A DNA stretch of 64,000 nt from Flavobacterium limicola (GCF_003634755.1 NZ_RBXA01000001.1:372001-436000), one strand, 5' to 3'; positions 1 to 9,747 are shown, numbered from the stretch's first letter. The notes: generated by a model not told the origin, from the sequence alone. Program-made: numbers and translations.

Positions 1-84
1 AAAGAACTTCACGAGCATGGAAGTGTTCGAATTCTAAAAGACCGCAGAACTGACTTATACGACATCAAAAAAATAAATCCATGA
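1..84 (+). CDS. 3' end of an unidentified gene (partial)
   Basis: Frame 1 is open from the left edge and stops with TGA at 82-84. It encodes the last 27 residues of a protein ending in ...LYDIKKINP, a basic, hydrophilic tail. The stop overlaps the next start codon as ATGA (81-84), so the two genes are probably translationally coupled in one operon. Too little is visible to assign a family. Confidence 0.6.
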   Translation, partial: KELHEHGSVRILKDRRTDLYDIKKINP

Positions 85-431
85 ATAAAACCTGCTTAGA
101 ATGTGGAGAAAAAATTGTAGGCCGGGAAGACAAAAAGTTTTGTAGCGACGGTTGTCGTAATGCTTTCAACAATAAAATAAACAAGGACAGTACTAATTTT
201 ATGCGCAACATCAACAACAAGTTGCGCAAAAATTACCGCATTCTATCTGAGCTAAATACCGACGGAAAATCAAAAGCCACACGGGCAAAATTGTTAAGTA
301 AAGGTTTTGATTTTGAATTTTTTACCAATATCCTCCAAACCAAAACAGGAAATACCTACTATTTCTTGTACGACCAAGGATACATGGTTTTAGAAAATGA
401 TTTTTATATGTTGGTCAAAAAAGACATTTAA
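81..431 (+). CDS. Zinc-ribbon protein of the DUF2116 type
   Basis: A 116-residue cytoplasmic protein. The N-terminus has a CxxCG pair (residues 5-9) and a CSxxCR pair (21-26), a four-cysteine zinc ribbon like that of DUF2116 proteins. The rest is basic (many Lys/Asn/Arg) and ends in a region predicted to be beta-rich around residues 85-112. The start is fixed by the ATGA overlap with the upstream stop. The Zn ribbon plus basic body suggest nucleic-acid binding, but that is inference and no function is established. The gene is 32 bases upstream of the M28 peptidase and may be co-transcribed with it. Confidence 0.8.
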   Translation: MNKTCLECGEKIVGREDKKFCSDGCRNAFNNKINKDSTNFMRNINNKLRKNYRILSELNTDGKSKATRAKLLSKGFDFEFFTNILQTKTGNTYYFLYDQGYMVLENDFYMLVKKDI

Positions 432-463
432 TACCGCAAATCCCCAAATCTACCTAACCTACC

Positions 464-2854
464 ATGAAAAAAGACTATTTTTCAATTTTTGCCGGCTTAT
501 TTATCCTATTAATTCTAGGGTTAATTTACATTACAATGATGCCACAATGGACTTCGGATGATGAAGGTTCACTTGCTGAATTTTCAACCAAAAGAGCCTT
601 AAATCAAGTAGAAGCCATTTCGAAACAACCACATTTTGTAGGTTCTGCAAATCATGAAGTAGTCGCAAATTATCTAATAAAAGAGCTGAATAAGTTAGGA
701 CTGGAAACTTCTATTCAGGAAGGATATACGCTCAGCGATTGGGGAAATCTGGTAAAGTCCAAAAACATCTTGGCCCGAATCAAAGGTTCCAATAGTTCCA
801 AAGCATTGTTATTGCTTTCCCATTATGACAGCGCACCTCACTCCTACTCTCCTGGTGCCAGCGATGCGGGTTCTGGTGTAGCAACAATCCTGGAAAGTGT
901 TCGTACTTTTTTGTACAATAAAACGCCGCATAAAAATGATATAATTATTCTGTTTTCAGATGCTGAGGAATTAGGACTGAATGGCGCTGCACTTTTTGTA
1001 ACCCAACATCAATGGGCTAAAGAAGTCGGCTTAGTTTTAAATTTTGAAGCACGCGGCTCATCCGGTCCAAGCTATATGCTGATGGAAACTAACAAAGGAA
1101 ATGCAGGATTAGTAAAAGAGTTTGCTGCCGCAAAAGCGACTTTTCCAGTTTCAAATTCCTTGATGTACAGCATCTATAAAATGTTACCCAATGATACTGA
1201 TTTGACCGTTTTCAGGGAACAAGGCAACATTCAAGGTTATAATTTTGCTTTTATAGATGACCATTTTAACTATCACACCGCCCAAGATGACATCCATCAT
1301 TTGAACAAAAACACATTAGCACATCAAGGTTCTTATTTGATGCCGCTATTAAATTATTTCTCAAACACAGATTTAAATACAACAAAAGCCAGCGAAGATT
1401 ACGTCTATTTTACCATTCCTTATACATTTATAAGTTATCCTTTCAGTTGGGTTTTGCCTATGGTAATAATTGCATTGGCGCTGTTTATTTTTCTGCTGTT
1501 TTTAGGAAAAGCCAAACGCATTTTGTCGTTTAGGGAAATCGGTAAAGGATTTATACCGCTATTAGGTTCTTTATTTGCATCTGGATTAATCACTTTTTTC
1601 GGGTGGAAAGGCTTGTTAATGGCCTATCCGCAATACAATGATTTGCTGAACGGATTTACCTATAACGGACATGCTTATATTGCCGCTTTTGTGTTATTAT
1701 CCTTAGCGATAAGTATGGTTTTTTATCATTTATTATCTGAGCGAAAAGTAACCATCAATCATTATGCAGCGCCATTATTTTTATGGATCATCATCAACGG
1801 AATTCTAGCTTTTGTTTTACCTGGAGCAGGATTTTTGATTATTCCGGTGTACTTTGGGCTATTGATTTTTGGGCTTTTTATCGTGACACAAAAATCGAAC
1901 AAAACATTAAATCTCCTATTAAGCATTCCCGCTTTGCTAATAATAGCGCCTTTTATCCAAATGTTTCCGATAGGTTTAGGATTGAAAGTCCTGTTTGGAA
2001 GTGCCATCCTTACGGTGCTGACTTTTGGCTTATTGTTGCCAGTTTTTGGGGCTTTCGCCAAAAAGGGAATCTGGTCCATAATCCTTCTTTTGCTTTCCAT
2101 TGGCTTTTTTGCGAAAGCGCATTCTGAATCCGGTTACGAAGCTGGTAAAGCAAAATCAAACAGTTTATTGTATGTGTACGATGCTGATACAGACCAAGCA
2201 AGTTGGGCAACATACGACAAAAATCTTGATTCTTGGACCAAAGGCTATTTGGGTGAAAACCCGAAAAACGCAACCAATTTGAACGAAATTCCTTTGTTCA
2301 GCAAATACAATTCTGGTTTTACATACGCGGCGAATGCGCCTAAAAAAGACCTTCAGAAACCAAGTATTGAATTTCTGGAAGACCGAATCGTAGGCAATCA
2401 AAGGTATTTGAGAATAAAAATTTCCCCGAATCGAAACGTTAATCGCTATGATATTTTTGCCAATGAAAAAATGGAAATTCATAATTTCAAAGCAAATGGC
2501 GTAACCACTTTAGGCCAAAAAAATTCACTTTATCAGCGAAAAGGCAAAAAGATATTGAGCTATTATGTGGTAGGAAATGCACCTTTAGAAATGCAGTTCA
2601 GCATGAATGTTTCAACAGTTTTAGATATGGAACTCTTAGAAAGTTCATTTGATTTGTTGTCAAACCCATTATTTGAAATCACAAAAAGAGAAAACTGGAT
2701 GATGCCAACCCCGTTTGTTCTGAACGATGCAGTGGTCATTAGACAAAAAATAAAAGTGAGTCCGGTTGTTGTGAATACTTTGGATGCTGCTGTAACAAAT
2801 CCTGTTGTAAAAGATAGTTTAACAGTTGCTAAAGACAGTTTGAAAGTCAATTAA
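464..2854 (+). CDS. M28 family membrane metallopeptidase
   Basis: A 796-residue zinc aminopeptidase-like protein anchored in the membrane. Residues 9-27 form a signal anchor. The M28 domain spans about 45-300 and shows the expected di-zinc ligands: His120 (LLSHYDS), Asp134 (GASDAGSG), Glu168/Glu169 (DAEEL), Glu195 (NFEARG) and His271 (FNYHTAQDD). From about 325 to 550 there are some seven or eight hydrophobic segments, then a soluble C-terminal domain. This is the layout of Fxna/Pfm1-like M28 peptidases with a multi-pass membrane region. Peptide substrates are unknown. The gene precedes the epimerase-like gene by 11 bases. Confidence 0.9.
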   Translation: MKKDYFSIFAGLFILLILGLIYITMMPQWTSDDEGSLAEFSTKRALNQVEAISKQPHFVGSANHEVVANYLIKELNKLGLETSIQEGYTLSDWGNLVKSKNILARIKGSNSSKALLLLSHYDSAPHSYSPGASDAGSGVATILESVRTFLYNKTPHKNDIIILFSDAEELGLNGAALFVTQHQWAKEVGLVLNFEARGSSGPSYMLMETNKGNAGLVKEFAAAKATFPVSNSLMYSIYKMLPNDTDLTVFREQGNIQGYNFAFIDDHFNYHTAQDDIHHLNKNTLAHQGSYLMPLLNYFSNTDLNTTKASEDYVYFTIPYTFISYPFSWVLPMVIIALALFIFLLFLGKAKRILSFREIGKGFIPLLGSLFASGLITFFGWKGLLMAYPQYNDLLNGFTYNGHAYIAAFVLLSLAISMVFYHLLSERKVTINHYAAPLFLWIIINGILAFVLPGAGFLIIPVYFGLLIFGLFIVTQKSNKTLNLLLSIPALLIIAPFIQMFPIGLGLKVLFGSAILTVLTFGLLLPVFGAFAKKGIWSIILLLLSIGFFAKAHSESGYEAGKAKSNSLLYVYDADTDQASWATYDKNLDSWTKGYLGENPKNATNLNEIPLFSKYNSGFTYAANAPKKDLQKPSIEFLEDRIVGNQRYLRIKISPNRNVNRYDIFANEKMEIHNFKANGVTTLGQKNSLYQRKGKKILSYYVVGNAPLEMQFSMNVSTVLDMELLESSFDLLSNPLFEITKRENWMMPTPFVLNDAVVIRQKIKVSPVVVNTLDAAVTNPVVKDSLTVAKDSLKVN

Positions 2855-2865
2855 TTTTTCAAAAA

Positions 2866-3669
2866 ATGACAAAAATTAGTATTCTAGGTTGCGGTTGGTT
2901 GGGTTTGCCTTTGGCGAAAGCCTTACTTACAAATGGGTTTTCAGTAAAAGGCTCAACAACTTCTGATGAGAAATTAGTAACATTAAAAAATGCAGGAATC
3001 GCTCCTTTCTTAATTGCGCTTTCAGAAAATAAAACCTCTGGAAACTTAACTGAATTTCTGGAAAATTCTGAAATTCTGATTATCGATGTTCCGCCGAAAC
3101 TTCGCGGTTCAGGTACAGAAAATTTTGTATCCAAGATTAGAAATATAATTCCGTTTATAGAAAAATCATCTGTCGAAAAAGTGCTTTTCATTAGCTCAAC
3201 ATCGGTTTATAATGATGACGAGATTTTTGTTACTGAAGAAACAATCCCAAAACCAGACACTGAAAGCGGCAAACAATTACTAGAAACAGAACTGCTTTTG
3301 CAAAACAACAGCCATTTCAAGACAACAGTATTGCGTTTTGGTGGCTTAATTAGCGAAGACCGTCATCCTGTGAAGTTCCTGGCCGGTCGAGAAGATTTAG
3401 ACAATCCTGACGCTCCGATTAATTTAATTCATCAGGAAGATTGTATTGGAATAATTCTAAAAATTATTGAAACGGATTCTTGGAATGAAACCTTCAATGC
3501 GGTGGCTCCATCTCATCCTTCCCGAGAAATGTACTATACTCAAAAGGCTATAGATTTGAATTTGGCTTTGCCAAAGTTTAATTCTGAACAAAATTCTGGT
3601 GGAAAAATAATTTTGAGCGCTCGCTTAGAAAAGGTTTTAAATTATACTTTTACGAAACCAAATTTGTAA
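2866..3669 (+). CDS. NAD(P)-binding epimerase-like protein (YeeZ-like SDR)
   Basis: A 267-residue extended short-chain dehydrogenase/epimerase family protein. The Rossmann fingerprint GCGWLGLPLA lies at residues 8-17. A conserved SSTSVYND segment sits at about 107-114, where extended SDRs carry the catalytic Ser/Thr. The canonical YxxxK is not obvious, so it is a YeeZ-like atypical SDR rather than a sugar epimerase with a known substrate. Substrate unknown. The stop (3667-3669) is one base from the GTG start of the transporter gene, so the two are almost certainly co-transcribed. Confidence 0.8.
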   Translation: MTKISILGCGWLGLPLAKALLTNGFSVKGSTTSDEKLVTLKNAGIAPFLIALSENKTSGNLTEFLENSEILIIDVPPKLRGSGTENFVSKIRNIIPFIEKSSVEKVLFISSTSVYNDDEIFVTEETIPKPDTESGKQLLETELLLQNNSHFKTTVLRFGGLISEDRHPVKFLAGREDLDNPDAPINLIHQEDCIGIILKIIETDSWNETFNAVAPSHPSREMYYTQKAIDLNLALPKFNSEQNSGGKIILSARLEKVLNYTFTKPNL

Positions 3670-3670
3670 C

Positions 3671-4594
3671 GTGAGAACTAAAATTAAGAATGCTGTTTCG
3701 TCTAAAGTGAACACTATTGGGCTTCCTATTTTAGCTTTGTGCTGGGTCAGTTTTTTCTGGGGAACAACCTGGATTGCTTCCAAAGAAGGTGTAAAACACA
3801 TGCCCGCCTTACAGCTTGTCGCCATCAGACAATTCTTAGGGGGTTTCCTTTATATTTCCTTTTTTTTGTTTAAAAAAGCACCTTGGCCAAAGGGAAAACA
3901 ATGGAAAACAATTATCATTCTAAGCATTCTTAATTTTGTTCTAAGCAACGGATTAAGCACTTGGGGCGTAAAATACATCAGTAGCGGACTTGGCGCAATC
4001 ATTGGGGCTATTGTACCTTTATGGATCGTTATTATTACTTTTTTTAGAGGAGAACGTTTGTCCAGATTATCGGTTATTGGTTTGATTATCAGCTTTAGTG
4101 GCGTTTGTGTTATTTTTTACGACCACCTGAGTGATTTCTTAATTCCAAATTTCAGATTCGGGATAATAATTTCCATAATTTCTACTTTAACCTGGGCTTT
4201 TGGGACTTTGTATACCAAGAAAAAAGCAGCGACTTTTAATCCATATTTTAGTTTGGGACTGCAAATGTTTATATCCAGTATTCTAATTTTTGCATACAAT
4301 GGAGCAACTGGAACTTCCGTTAGTTTGAGTGCTATACCGGCGATTTCGTGGTGGTCGATTGCCTATTTAGTTATAGTGGGTTCTATTCTTACCTTCATTG
4401 CCTTTATTTATGCGCTTCAAAATCTTCCTGCAGAGATTAGTACTGTCTATTCATACATTAACCCCATTGTTGCTGTAATTTTAGGAGCGCTAATTTTTGG
4501 TGAAACCCTTAACGCTGCCATTGCAATAGGTGGAGGAGTTACATTAAGCGGATTGTATCTGGTCAATTATTCATTGAGAAAAACACGAAAATGA
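3671..4594 (+). CDS. EamA/DMT family transporter
   Basis: A 307-residue inner-membrane protein with about ten hydrophobic segments in two EamA repeats (residues about 15-145 and 160-300). WVSFFWGTTWIA in TM1 and PAEISTVYSYINPIVAVILG near TM9-10 are typical of drug/metabolite transporter superfamily carriers. The start chosen is GTG at 3671. The next in-frame ATG (residue 44) would remove TM1. GTG follows the upstream stop by one base. The substrate cannot be read from sequence; family members export amino acids or small metabolites. Confidence 0.85.
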   Translation: MRTKIKNAVSSKVNTIGLPILALCWVSFFWGTTWIASKEGVKHMPALQLVAIRQFLGGFLYISFFLFKKAPWPKGKQWKTIIILSILNFVLSNGLSTWGVKYISSGLGAIIGAIVPLWIVIITFFRGERLSRLSVIGLIISFSGVCVIFYDHLSDFLIPNFRFGIIISIISTLTWAFGTLYTKKKAATFNPYFSLGLQMFISSILIFAYNGATGTSVSLSAIPAISWWSIAYLVIVGSILTFIAFIYALQNLPAEISTVYSYINPIVAVILGALIFGETLNAAIAIGGGVTLSGLYLVNYSLRKTRK

Positions 4595-4670
4595 GACGAT
4601 TCTCTCAGAACTGATAGCAATAAATAAAAAACTAAAATTCATTTTTATAAAGCCCCCTAAATCAAATTAT

Positions 4671-5327
4671 ATGTCTCTAGAAATTTTATTGGTAGATGAC
4701 CACATTATGATTACTGACTGTTACAAAATGGCTTTAACAAATTTAGAAATAAGCACACGAATTACATCCGCTAATTCGTTAGAAAATGCCTATAAATTCA
4801 TTTTTGATAATGGTCCAGATGTACGCATCGATTTAGTAATACTAGATTTAAGCATGCCAGAATACCCCGAAAAAAAAATAGAAAATGGAGAAGATTTAGC
4901 AAAATTAATTCGAGTAAGACACCCTAGAACTAAAATTATTTTTATCACAGGTTATTGCAACATTATAAGATTAAACAGTATTATACATGATATAAATCCA
5001 GAAGGTTTGATTGAAAAATCAGATCTTGATTTTAGTTCAATCAGTATTATTTGCAATAAAATTATTGCTGGAGAAATATATAAGAGTGAAAGAGTAAAAA
5101 AAACAATTGAAGATTTTTCAACCAAAGAAATGTTTTTAGATACTATTGACAGACAGATTATAATTCTGATCAGTCAAAATACCAAAACCGTAAATATGCC
5201 TGAGCTATTGAACTTGAGCTTGAGTGCTATTGAAAAAAGAAAAGCAAAAATAAAAATATATTTTGGTGTAGAAAAAGGAAGCGACGACGCTATTATTAAG
5301 AAAGCCAAAGAAATAGGATTTGTTTAA
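4671..5327 (+). CDS. Orphan response regulator, NarL/FixJ-like
   Basis: A 218-residue protein with an N-terminal receiver domain (residues about 3-125). It has the acidic pair DDH near residue 9, the phospho-acceptor Asp in VILDLSMPE (about 61), Thr in FITGYC and Lys in IEKSD. An unusual stretch EYPEKKIENG lies directly after the phosphorylation site. The C-terminal part (about 155-218) resembles a divergent LuxR-type helix-turn-helix (LSLSAIEKRKAKIKIYFGV). There is no histidine kinase next door; the only kinase in the window lies 43 kb away. Codon use is very AT-rich. Target genes are unknown. Confidence 0.8.
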   Translation: MSLEILLVDDHIMITDCYKMALTNLEISTRITSANSLENAYKFIFDNGPDVRIDLVILDLSMPEYPEKKIENGEDLAKLIRVRHPRTKIIFITGYCNIIRLNSIIHDINPEGLIEKSDLDFSSISIICNKIIAGEIYKSERVKKTIEDFSTKEMFLDTIDRQIIILISQNTKTVNMPELLNLSLSAIEKRKAKIKIYFGVEKGSDDAIIKKAKEIGFV

Positions 5328-5367
5328 AGAATCTTTTTCCAAAACAATTTAGTCTTTAAATTGTAAA

Positions 5368-5405
5368 AAAAATATCCCATTCAACTGAACGAATGGGATA
5401 TTTTT
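5368..5405. terminator. Bidirectional intrinsic terminator
   Basis: A perfect 15-base inverted repeat, AAAAATATCCCATTC (5368-5382) against GAATGGGATATTTTT (5391-5405), with an 8-base loop. It has a U-tract in both directions and lies between the convergent response regulator and M13 peptidase genes, so it can end both transcripts. Confidence 0.9.
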
Positions 5406-5421
5406 AGTTTTTTAAAACTGA

Positions 5422-7485
5422 TTACCAGATTCTCACACGCTTTTCAGGTGCAATGTACATTCCGTCAGTTGCTTGAATATCGAAAGCTTTATAGAACGTA
5501 TCTATATTTTGCAAAGGAACATAGGCACGGTACATTCCTGGAGAATGCGGGTCTGTTTTCACTTGATTTTTCAAGGCTTCATCACGCATTTTTGAACGCC
5601 AGATCGTCGACCAAGAAATAAAGAAACGTTGTTCTGGAGTGTATCCGTCAATTAATCCTGGGTTTCCGCTTTCTTTCAAATACAATTGTAAACCATCATA
5701 AGCGGCATTTACGCCTCCTAAATCTCCAATGTTCTCTCCCAATGTAAATTTACCATCTACGAAAGTTCCTGGAATTGGTTCCAAAGCGCTGTATTGAGCT
5801 GCAAGAGCTCCCGTTAAAGCAGAGAATTGTTTCAAATCTTCAGCCGTCCACCAGTCAACTAAATTTCCATCAGCGTTGTAACGGGAACCTGAATCATCAA
5901 AACCATGTGAGATTTCGTGTCCAATAACCCCACCGATTCCACCATAATTTACTGCTTCATCCGCTTGATAATTGTAAAAAGGCGGTTGCAAGATAGCTGC
6001 TGGGAATACAATTTCGTTATTTGAAGGATTGTAATAGGCATTTACCGTTTGTGGTGACATTCCCCATTTTTCTTTATCCACTGGTTTATTTAACTCGGCT
6101 AAGTTTTCCTCAAAACGCCATTTTGCCATGTTTTTTGAGTTTTCAAAATAAGTCCCACCTTCTTCCGGACTTTTAATCGTCAAGGCTGAATAGTCTTTCC
6201 ATTTGTCAGGATAACCAATTTTAATTCTTGATTTATGCAATTTAGCAAGCGCGCTTACTTTTGTTTCTGCAGACATCCAAGATAAATTATTGATTCTGTT
6301 TTCGAAAGCCAAGAAGATGTTTTTAATCATTTTTTCCGCTTTTAATTTGGCTTCAGCCGGAAATTTTTTCTCAACATATAATTTCCCTAATGCTTCACCA
6401 ACTGCTCCATTGATTGTTTGAAGTGCTCTTTCATCACGTGGTCTTTGGCTTACTGCACCAGTCAAAGTTTTTCCGTAAAACTCAAAGTTTGTATTTTCAA
6501 TTTCAGTTGACAATTGGCTTGACGATCTGTTCAACAAACTCCAACGCATGTATGCTTTCCAGTCTTCCACTTTATTTTCTTTGAAAATAATTTCTAAAGC
6601 GGTCATGTATTTAGGTTGTGATACGATTACGGTATCTACTTTTGTCAATCCAATTTTTGTAAAATAATTATTCCAGTTGATAGATGGAGTCAATTTACTC
6701 AATTCAGCCAATGTCATTGGATTGTAAGACTTACGGCGGTCTCTACGCTCTACTCTGTCTAATCTTGGTTTAGACATGGCAATTTCAAGAGCCAGAATTT
6801 TATCAGCATTGGCTTTTGCAACAGCAGGCTTATCGCCCAAGTACTGTAACATTTTAGCAACGTGTAAAACATATTTCGCACGTTTCTCTTTAGAATCGGC
6901 ATCTTCAGAAACATAATAATCTCTGTCTGGCAAACCTACGCCGCCTGGACCTAAGTTAATCACGTTTCTACTGCTGTTTTTCGCATCCGTTCCTACACCG
7001 GCACCCATGAATCCAATACCACCGATTGGTTCCATTTCAATCAATAAAGCCTCTAAATCTTTAGCATTTTTAACCGCATCAATTTTCTTCAAATACGGTT
7101 TCAAAGGAGCTATTCCTAACTTGTTTCTTCCTACAGTATCTAAAATAGATTTGTATAAATTAATCGCTTTTCCTTGATCCGTATTTGATTTATAGATCGG
7201 ATTTGTCGTGGCTTCTTTTAAAATTGCCAAAGCATCCGCGTCAGTTCGTTGACGCAATTCGTCAAAACTACCCCAACGGGTTCTGTCAGCTGGAATCTCC
7301 GTATTGTTCAACCAAGTTCCATTCACATAGCGAAAGAAATCATTACTTGGCTTCACGTTTTTATCCATGTAATTCACATTAATTCCCGGTTCCTTAGCTG
7401 CAGGAGCGGTTTGTGCTTGACCCACCGCAAAACCCATGATTGCGGGAATCACAAAAAGCAATTGCTTATTGCTATTTTTTTTCAT
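5422..7485 (-). CDS. M13 (neprilysin-like) metallopeptidase, downstream paralogue
   Basis: A 687-residue exported zinc endopeptidase. Residues 1-24 form a signal peptide (hydrophobic core LLFVIPAIMGFAVG, cleavage after AQA or AQ). The zinc motif HEISH is at 523-527, the third ligand Glu is in ENIGDLGG about 60 residues on, and the M13 signatures NAYYNP and IVFPAAILQPPFY precede the zinc site. The protein ends in RVRIW. I chose ATG at 7485: it matches the paralogue's start in length and sequence, and a -7 promoter element at 7512-7519 rules out the longer frame starting at 7512. It is a tandem duplicate of the gene at 7658-9721. Confidence 0.93.
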   Translation of the reverse strand: MKKNSNKQLLFVIPAIMGFAVGQAQTAPAAKEPGINVNYMDKNVKPSNDFFRYVNGTWLNNTEIPADRTRWGSFDELRQRTDADALAILKEATTNPIYKSNTDQGKAINLYKSILDTVGRNKLGIAPLKPYLKKIDAVKNAKDLEALLIEMEPIGGIGFMGAGVGTDAKNSSRNVINLGPGGVGLPDRDYYVSEDADSKEKRAKYVLHVAKMLQYLGDKPAVAKANADKILALEIAMSKPRLDRVERRDRRKSYNPMTLAELSKLTPSINWNNYFTKIGLTKVDTVIVSQPKYMTALEIIFKENKVEDWKAYMRWSLLNRSSSQLSTEIENTNFEFYGKTLTGAVSQRPRDERALQTINGAVGEALGKLYVEKKFPAEAKLKAEKMIKNIFLAFENRINNLSWMSAETKVSALAKLHKSRIKIGYPDKWKDYSALTIKSPEEGGTYFENSKNMAKWRFEENLAELNKPVDKEKWGMSPQTVNAYYNPSNNEIVFPAAILQPPFYNYQADEAVNYGGIGGVIGHEISHGFDDSGSRYNADGNLVDWWTAEDLKQFSALTGALAAQYSALEPIPGTFVDGKFTLGENIGDLGGVNAAYDGLQLYLKESGNPGLIDGYTPEQRFFISWSTIWRSKMRDEALKNQVKTDPHSPGMYRAYVPLQNIDTFYKAFDIQATDGMYIAPEKRVRIW

Positions 7486-7511
7486 TTTTTTTAGTTTTTT
7501 AGTTATAATCA

Positions 7512-7519
7512 CAAAGCTA
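7512..7519 (-). promoter_or_regulatory. -7 promoter element of the downstream M13 gene
   Basis: The minus strand reads TAGCTTTG, an exact match to the Bacteroidetes TAnnTTTG box, 27 bases upstream of the ATG. The same octamer is at the same distance in front of the paralogue (9748-9755). No clear -33 TTG is seen. Confidence 0.6.
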
Positions 7520-7582
7520 TTAATAAATTTTTAAATTTTCTGTTAAATTTTATTCTTCAAAAATACCCAAAGATGTTAACAA

Positions 7583-7636
7583 AAAAATCTCACTTGCTTA
7601 ATCTAAAAGTATAGACTTTGGTCAAATGAGATTTTT
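7583..7636 (-). terminator. Terminator of the upstream M13 gene
   Basis: AAAAATCTCACTTG (7583-7596) pairs with CAAATGAGATTTTT (7623-7636) with one mismatch. On the minus strand it is followed by an A/T-rich tail with a U-run. It separates the two M13 genes, so each paralogue has its own promoter and terminator. Confidence 0.7.
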
Positions 7637-7657
7637 AATTTATTTCTTTCGTTTAAA

Positions 7658-9721
7658 CTACCAGATTTTCACTCTTTTTTCTGGTTGGATGTACATTCCA
7701 TCGCCTGATTTAACTCCAAAAGCATCATAAAAAGCATCTACGTTTTGTACTGGAACATAAGCTCTGTACATTCCCGGAGAATGTGGATCTGTCTTTACCT
7801 GATTTTTAATTGCTTCATCACGCATTTTAGTACGCCAAACTGTAGCCCAAGAGATAAAAAAACGTTGCTCCGGAGTATATCCATCAATTAGTCCTGGTTT
7901 TCCATTGGCTTTTAAATACAGTTGTAAACCGTCATAAGCAGCGTTCACACCACCTAAATCACCAATGTTTTCTCCTAAAGTAAATTTCCCGTCAACGTGA
8001 ATTCCCGGAAGTGGCTCCAAGGCGCTGTACTGGTCTGCCAAAGCAGTTCCTAAATCAGTAAATTGTTTTAAATCATTAGCGGTCCACCAGTCTACTAAGT
8101 TTCCATCAGCGTTGTAACGCGCTCCGGAATCATCGAATCCATGAGAAATTTCATGACCTATTACAGCTCCTATTCCACCATAATTCACGGCTTCATCAGC
8201 TTGGTAATTGTAAAAAGGAGGTTGCAAGATAGCTGCTGGAAACACAATTTCGTTATAAGAAGGATTGTAATAAGCGTTGACCGTTTGTGGTGACATTCCC
8301 CATTCCGTTTTATCTACTGGCTTGTATAATTTATCAACATCTTCATTAAATGACCAACGATTAAGATTTTTTACATTTTCAAAATAACTTCCACCTGCTT
8401 CTGTAGAGGAAATTTTCAATGCTGAATAATCCTTCCATTTATCTGGGTATCCAATTTTAATCGTAATCTTATTCAACTTTTCAATGGCTTTTACTTTGGT
8501 CTCAGCCGACATCCAAGTCAAATTATTAATTCTGTTTTGATAGGCCAGAACTACATTTTTAATCATTTTTTCGGCTTTTACTTTGGCTTCAGCCGGAAAC
8601 ATTTTCTCAACATATAACTTCCCTAATGCTTCGCCAATTGTTCCGTTAACGGTTTGCAGCGCTCTATCTTCTCTCGGTCTTTGCTTAATAGCACCAGTTA
8701 AAGTTTTACCGTAAAAATCAAAATTTGCAACCTCTATTTCCGATGATAATTGTCCCGAAGCGCTTCTGAGTATAGTCCATTTCATGTATGCTTTCCAATC
8801 CTCTATTTTATTTTGTGTCATAATAGCTTGTAATGCTTTCATATATCTTGGTTCAGTAACAATAACCGTTTCCAGTTTTGTAAAACCAAGGTCTGTAAAA
8901 TAGTTTTGCCAATCTATTGCAGGAGTTATTTTTTGCAACTCTGCAACAGTCATTGGATTGTATTGCAATCGTCCGTCTCTTTGCTCAACTCTATCAAGTC
9001 TAGGTGCTGACATGACTGTTTCCAGCGCTACAATTTTCCTGGCACTCTCTTTAGCTTTAACAGGATTTTCACCAACGAATTGTAACATTCTTGCTACGTG
9101 CACCTCGTACTTTTCTCGTTTTTCTTTTGAATCCTTATCGGTTGCTGAATAATAATCTTTGTCCGGTAATCCTAAAGATCCCGTACCCACATAAAGGGAA
9201 TTCTTACTGCTGTTCTTATCATCAGCGCTTACATAAAGCCCAAAAAAACCTATTCCTCCTATTGGTTCCATTTCAACTAACACTTTCTGTAAATCTTTAG
9301 TGTTTTTGATGGCATCAATTTTAACTAAATATGGCTTAAGTGGCGTAATTCCTTGCTTATCTCTCGCTACAGTATCTAAAATAGATTTAAAAAGATTGAT
9401 TGCTTTTCCTTGATCAGTATCCGATTTATAGATTGGATTTCTTGAGGCTTCCTTCAAAATATCCATGGCATCTTTATCGGTTTTTTTCAATAATTCATTG
9501 AAACTCCCCCAAGAAGTTCTGTCGCTTGGAATTTCAGTTTTGTCCAGCCAAGTCCCATTTACATACCTGAAAAAGTCATCACTGGGTTTTACTTTCTTAT
9601 CAATATTCATCACATTAATTCCAGGTTCTTTAGTTGCCGGAACATTCTGTGCTTGACCCACCGCAAAACCCATAATTGCGGGAATCACAAAAAGCAATTG
9701 CTTATTGCTGGTTTTTTTCAT
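7658..9721 (-). CDS. M13 (neprilysin-like) metallopeptidase, upstream paralogue
   Basis: A 687-residue secreted zinc endopeptidase of exactly the same length as its neighbour. It has the same signal peptide (MKKTSNKQLLFVIPAIMGF), HEISH at 523-527, ENIGDLGG, NAYYNP, and terminal RVKIW. By eye the two proteins agree at roughly two thirds to three quarters of positions and need no sizeable gaps. Divergence is greatest in the N-terminal half around residues 60-220, which contributes to the substrate chamber in M13 enzymes. The pair may therefore differ in peptide preference (inference). Localisation should be periplasmic or outer-membrane facing; there is no lipobox Cys. Confidence 0.93.
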   Translation of the reverse strand: MKKTSNKQLLFVIPAIMGFAVGQAQNVPATKEPGINVMNIDKKVKPSDDFFRYVNGTWLDKTEIPSDRTSWGSFNELLKKTDKDAMDILKEASRNPIYKSDTDQGKAINLFKSILDTVARDKQGITPLKPYLVKIDAIKNTKDLQKVLVEMEPIGGIGFFGLYVSADDKNSSKNSLYVGTGSLGLPDKDYYSATDKDSKEKREKYEVHVARMLQFVGENPVKAKESARKIVALETVMSAPRLDRVEQRDGRLQYNPMTVAELQKITPAIDWQNYFTDLGFTKLETVIVTEPRYMKALQAIMTQNKIEDWKAYMKWTILRSASGQLSSEIEVANFDFYGKTLTGAIKQRPREDRALQTVNGTIGEALGKLYVEKMFPAEAKVKAEKMIKNVVLAYQNRINNLTWMSAETKVKAIEKLNKITIKIGYPDKWKDYSALKISSTEAGGSYFENVKNLNRWSFNEDVDKLYKPVDKTEWGMSPQTVNAYYNPSYNEIVFPAAILQPPFYNYQADEAVNYGGIGAVIGHEISHGFDDSGARYNADGNLVDWWTANDLKQFTDLGTALADQYSALEPLPGIHVDGKFTLGENIGDLGGVNAAYDGLQLYLKANGKPGLIDGYTPEQRFFISWATVWRTKMRDEAIKNQVKTDPHSPGMYRAYVPVQNVDAFYDAFGVKSGDGMYIQPEKRVKIW

Positions 9722-9747
9722 TTTTTTTAGTTTTTTAGTTATGTTAA

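Noticed and set aside
1762..2850. Several open frames of 60-115 codons antisense to or out of frame with the M28 peptidase gene
   Set aside because: The main frame has unbroken family homology across the region. The others have no start context or recognisable protein and reflect codon bias.
4597..4612. TGAGA/TCTCA stem after the EamA gene as terminator
   Set aside because: Only five pairs and no T-run.
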